The notes under the pieces: model-generated | Database searches by the model: none | What the model was told of the DNA's origin: nothing | What the model saw: only the letters and a program-made list of their open reading frames with translations | Shown here: positions 54,071 to 57,361 of the stretch, one piece after another | Layout: the number at the start of each line of letters is the position of its first letter | Numbering within the stretch: the first letter of the stretch is position 1 | Position numbers and translations under genes: made by a program | Origin: Gryganskiella cystojenkinii | Taxonomy: Eukaryota; Mortierellomycota; Mortierellomycetes; Mortierellales; Mortierellaceae | Assembly (NCBI GenBank): GCA_015852425.1 | Contig: JAAAIG010000147.1 | Location: forward strand, 1-57,361 | DNA length: 57,361 nt | Direction: 5' to 3'

Positions 54071-54512
54071 TTAGAATAGAGTCCATAGACTCCATAATAT
54101 TTTATTCGAGGAGAGAAATAAAAATTGGTCATGGCGATTGACCGACGACTATTTCTTGCCGAATGCCTCAGCCTTTTGCCAGACGAAAACATTGCCAGAG
54201 AGGATTGAAGAAGCGCAGAGGCTTTACCAAACTCTATGTAAGACACCCGTAGACCGCCATAAATCTAGCAAACTGAGTAACTGTCTTTCTACAGAAAGGG
54301 GTAAGTCATTCAATAGCAGAATAAAATATTTAATATATAAGGACGCTCTCTATGGCTCAGAAGCAATCATTCTCCCACAACACCTTCAAAAAAGTTCTGG
54401 TTACTCCACTTTTGCCGATACATGGACAGTCTCATTAAAAAATCATAATCCTCCCCTACAACATCAACATTGTATCCTCACTATTTCAGCCACTCAACCC
54501 GGCGGATTCTTT
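54071..54512. other. Spacer with one unsupported ORF
   Basis: The plus-strand frame 54138-54560 (140 codons) overlaps the end of the minus-strand gene and has no recognisable motif. A second frame from ATG 54131 reads MAIDRRLFLAECLSLLPDE and stops early. Nothing here is supported. Confidence 0.3.
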
Positions 54513-56535
54513 TCAACCTTCGTATTCTCTCAACATGGCAGTGTTACGACGATGACATAAGCAGAAGACGTGCATAAACAGCAGAGAAAAGGATGTTGGG
54601 CTCCAACGTCTTTTGGTCCGACTCTTGGAATGTGATGCCGTTGTGACCTCAATCGCACTTGCCGCGTCCTCTAGTTTCAGGCGGTCTTCATAGTTCAGGA
54701 CAACCACCTCCACTGAACGAGCGTCAGTCTCCTTTTGAATTCGGAGGGCCAATTGGCCAATTCCATGCACCGGATCAGTGTGATCACAGCAGCTTTTGCC
54801 TTAACGCCGAACTCATGCTTCTTCAAAGGCACGAGAAATGCATCAAACTGCATTAGACGGAAAACACCATTGAAATCAAGTCGACACAGCTTTGTCTCGT
54901 CTTTGAAGGACATTGCATCAAGGACTACCATCCCTCGACGCGGAACACTTTCCCGACAGGTTGAGCGGACCTGGCTTAACCATGAATCTCGCGTAGCCCT
55001 TGCCAGCTTGAACTCGTCTCGTACACGTTTGTCAGCCTTAAGGTTGTGGATAGTCGATGCTTCGGACAAATACAGCTGAGAGGAGCCATGGAAGGCTACA
55101 CTGTCAGCATAGTGGGCAGATTGATGTCCCCATTGGGGTGTCCTGAGCAGTGAGCTTAAACCCTCACACCGGCGGAAGACGTCTCTTGCCATCGGTGCGT
55201 CGTTGACAATGTGTATAATACACGTCTGCATGCGATTGGCCTCACATGGAATCCAAGTCTGGGCTTTGTTGTCGCCCTCCATGTTCGGGGTGGAATCGAT
55301 TGTCTCAGAGAATGCACGATTTGTAAGACCCAAACCATTCAAAGATTTTTCTAAAGATACTTTGGACTGGTTTGTGCGACTCTTGAGAGTCAAAAATCGT
55401 TGGCCATTCTGTCGCAGTAGTCCCACCAAAGTCCAAAAGTCCTGTTTTATTGAGCGCAAATAGGGTATTAGGTCAGTACAGTGTAGGCGGATCGTTGCCA
55501 TCAGGCAAGAATAGACTTGTATGGGACGTATGAATTGAAAAGGGATCAAACCGTATACCAAAGTGAAAAAGAATAGAGGGCGTGGAAAGAACAGGTCGGC
55601 GCCTTGTCTGCTCATTACGAAAGTTATGCAAGGCTTGCAAGACATCCCATGACAGTTTCTTGTATGGGTATTGCGCGCTGACATTATTTTTTAACCTTCA
55701 TACCACAGGCCTGGCCATTTTGTGAACAAACATACAACGATAATATTCCGATTGGTTCTTCTCTCTGGTTCCATTTGCCTTCTCTGGTCCTTCGTCGTCC
55801 TCATCCTCGTCACTGTCAGCAGCATCGCCAGCAGCATCGCCAGCATCAACACCCCTCGATTTTCTGCTTTTAAGTCTTTAATCTCCTTTAAGAAAAAATG
55901 CCTATGAATGGCATCCGGTCTGCCACCAATGTTGCGGATGGGGATTGATGCTAATTCGTAGAACCCTGCCAACATACACACAGTGATCGGCAGAAGAATC
56001 CCGTGGGGGTTTGAGATAGTATGGATCTAAGGCAGATGCCACGTTTCTGGTGACGGCATCTTGAGAAATGGAGGTGAATGTTGAGGATAAATCAGACAAT
56101 GCTGATGAATCTCGAGATAAAGATGGTGGTGGGTCACGATAGCATGTTCCTGAAGGAGTACGTCGACCTGAAGGTGAGTATAATATATCTTCCTTACTCG
56201 CTTTTGGTGTCGTTGTCCATGTTGATATGGTTGCACTGGTGGCTCCAGAACTTGGGAGGGAGCGGAGGCATCATGCATTGTTATTGAAGAGAGACTTGGG
56301 GCTGGTTCCAAATCACATTCTGTTATTGTTGTTGCTGCTGATAGTGCTGCTGAGATCAGAGTGGCTGTGCTTGCGGATAGAATAGTGGTGCTCGAGGAGG
56401 AAAAAGTGGCGCCTGAGGAGATAAAGGTGGAGCTTGAGGCGAAAAAGGTGGCCGAGTCTGGGGAGAAGATGGCAGTCCTCGGAGAGAAAATGGTTGTTCT
56501 TGGGATGGCAATTGGTGTAGGAGATGTGGTTGTGG

Positions 56536-56567
<32 letters not shown>

Positions 56568-56854
56568 GATATTCCTGTTGGTATCACTGCTGACAACCCT
56601 TTTGTTGTTGTTGATGCTGCTGTGCTCGCCGTTACCATAGTTGCATTTTGAGCATCTCCTGTTGTCGTGCGGCTAGTTTCTTGCTGTAGTTGCTGAATAT
56701 CAGCCTGTGGCCGAGGTGTGCTACTTTGTCGACTGCCATGCAGGGGAGTATAGCTATCAAACTGGCCCGTCCTTGGTGACCTCAAAGGTGAAGTCGGACC
56801 GCGAGGTCTTCTTGCTGCAACTGGGGTTTGAGAAGACTGGGTGCTTATGTCCAT
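54513..56854 (-). pseudogene. Multi-exon gene of unknown function with frame lesions
   Basis: From ATG 56854: MDISTQSSQTPVAARRPRG, a Ser/Thr-rich N-terminus with a poly-Thr run, then YSPSGRRTPSGTCYRDPPPS and SDLSSTFTSISQDAVTRNV in a frame shifted by one base (shift between about 56300 and 56230, not explained by a clear intron). An acidic exon near 55870-55695 (DSDEDEDDEGPEKANGTRE...KMARPV) ends at a GTATGA donor. It joins in phase to DFWTLVGLLRQNGQRFL after CAATAAAACAG near 55444. That exon runs to about 54780, where another one-base shift leads to HGIGQLALRIQKETDARSVE. Good splice sites argue for a former gene; the two shifts argue it is now broken or mis-sequenced. The family is not recognised. 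Confidence 0.4.
56521..56571 (+). repeat. GTT microsatellite coding poly-Thr on the minus strand
   Basis: About fifteen GTT/GGT-type units in a row; on the minus strand they read as ACA/ACC codons, a run of 14 Thr. Length is likely variable between strains. Confidence 0.85.
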
Positions 56855-57361
56855 GAAAGGACTTTCAAAGGGATCATCGGCTGTTTGGAAAGAAACGTCA
56901 CCTACGACAGATTCTGAGGAGTGTTAGGAGAAGAAGTTGATTGAAATTCTGCGCCATTTTGCTGTGCTGTGTTTGGGCTTTGCACCCTTGGTGAAATATG
57001 TGTGAGAGAGAGTGAGATAGAGAGAGATAGAGAGAAAGAAAGAGACTGAGAAAGAAAAGGACAAGGAAATAGTGCGAGATAATAGATGTCTGAAAAAGTG
57101 TAAGGGAAGAAAAAGTGGGAGCAAGCAAAAAGAAGGGTCGAAAACAATATGAAAACCATGGGAGCATGATATGGCGTGTTTGATAACAGTTTCAACAATG
57201 CACACGCTTTCTTTCCTCTTCTTCTGGTGAAGGTACACCTCTTGGATACACCCCTTGTCGGGTTGCTACTCAGGGTATGCCATAGTCATGCTATGCCATG
57301 GTCATACTCGAATGGGTTGTCTTGTCGCGTTTGTACCGTTTTGCACCGTTTTGCGTACCGT
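56855..57361. other. Right edge, presumed promoter of the minus-strand gene
   Basis: GA-rich simple sequence at 57002-57060. Near the end two short direct repeats stand out: ATGCCATAGTCATGCTATGCCATGGTCAT (57276 onward, in halves) and ACCGTTTTGC twice at 57337-57355. No supported gene. Confidence 0.4.

Noticed and set aside
54138..54560. Plus-strand ORF of 140 codons
   Set aside because: No recognisable motif, overlaps the minus-strand gene end, composition not clearly coding.
56361..56651. A plus-strand Val/Glu-rich ORF of 96 codons
   Set aside because: It is the antisense reading of the Ser/Thr-rich exon and its GTT microsatellite.

Overview
The window is nuclear DNA of a fungus with many short spliceosomal introns. 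A Mortierella-like early-diverging fungus (Mucoromycota, Mortierellomycotina) is the best guess. The basis is intron-rich housekeeping genes (CK2 beta, ribosomal protein L10, a Ntr1/TFIP11 splicing factor, a sucrose-type transporter) next to a large tandem family of F-box-like leucine-rich-repeat proteins opening with a 'DLPEIR'-type motif. The assignment is inference; no rRNA, tRNA or species marker is present.

Layout. 1-1.9 kb: a broken transposon ORF at the left edge, then a 1.2-kb terminal-inverted-repeat element with a decayed MULE-type transposase. 2.5-20.6 kb: a conserved block holding CK2 beta (start codon apparently made by splicing), a small membrane protein, rpl10, a Gln-rich nuclear protein, an SLC45-like sugar transporter with a 14-nt microexon, the Ntr1/TFIP11 homologue, and a tail-anchored CBS/PB1 protein with an 18-nt exon and a GC-AG intron. 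21-50 kb: an array of eight long single-exon F-box/LRR genes, with at least seven decayed relatives, transposon scraps and a decayed gene with a PIP box and HTH-like repeats. A degenerate homeodomain gene and a two-RRM gene with two GC-AG introns interrupt the array. 50-57 kb: an unlisted 59-residue secreted Cys-rich peptide gene, then a transposon-rich tail (two TA-flanked MITEs, a DNA element interrupted by a 5'-truncated LINE with a 15-bp target duplication) and a multi-exon gene of unknown function with frame lesions.

How the parts fit. The first 20 kb is ordinary housekeeping; exon phases sum cleanly in every gene I assembled. The rest behaves like a birth-and-death region: paralogous putative SCF substrate receptors share the N-terminal F-box-like motif and a C-terminal signature but differ in the LRR body, with dead copies and a dispersed 320-bp duplicated segment between them. 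Exon boundaries were set by eye from splice consensus, reading phase and family knowledge; cDNA would settle them.
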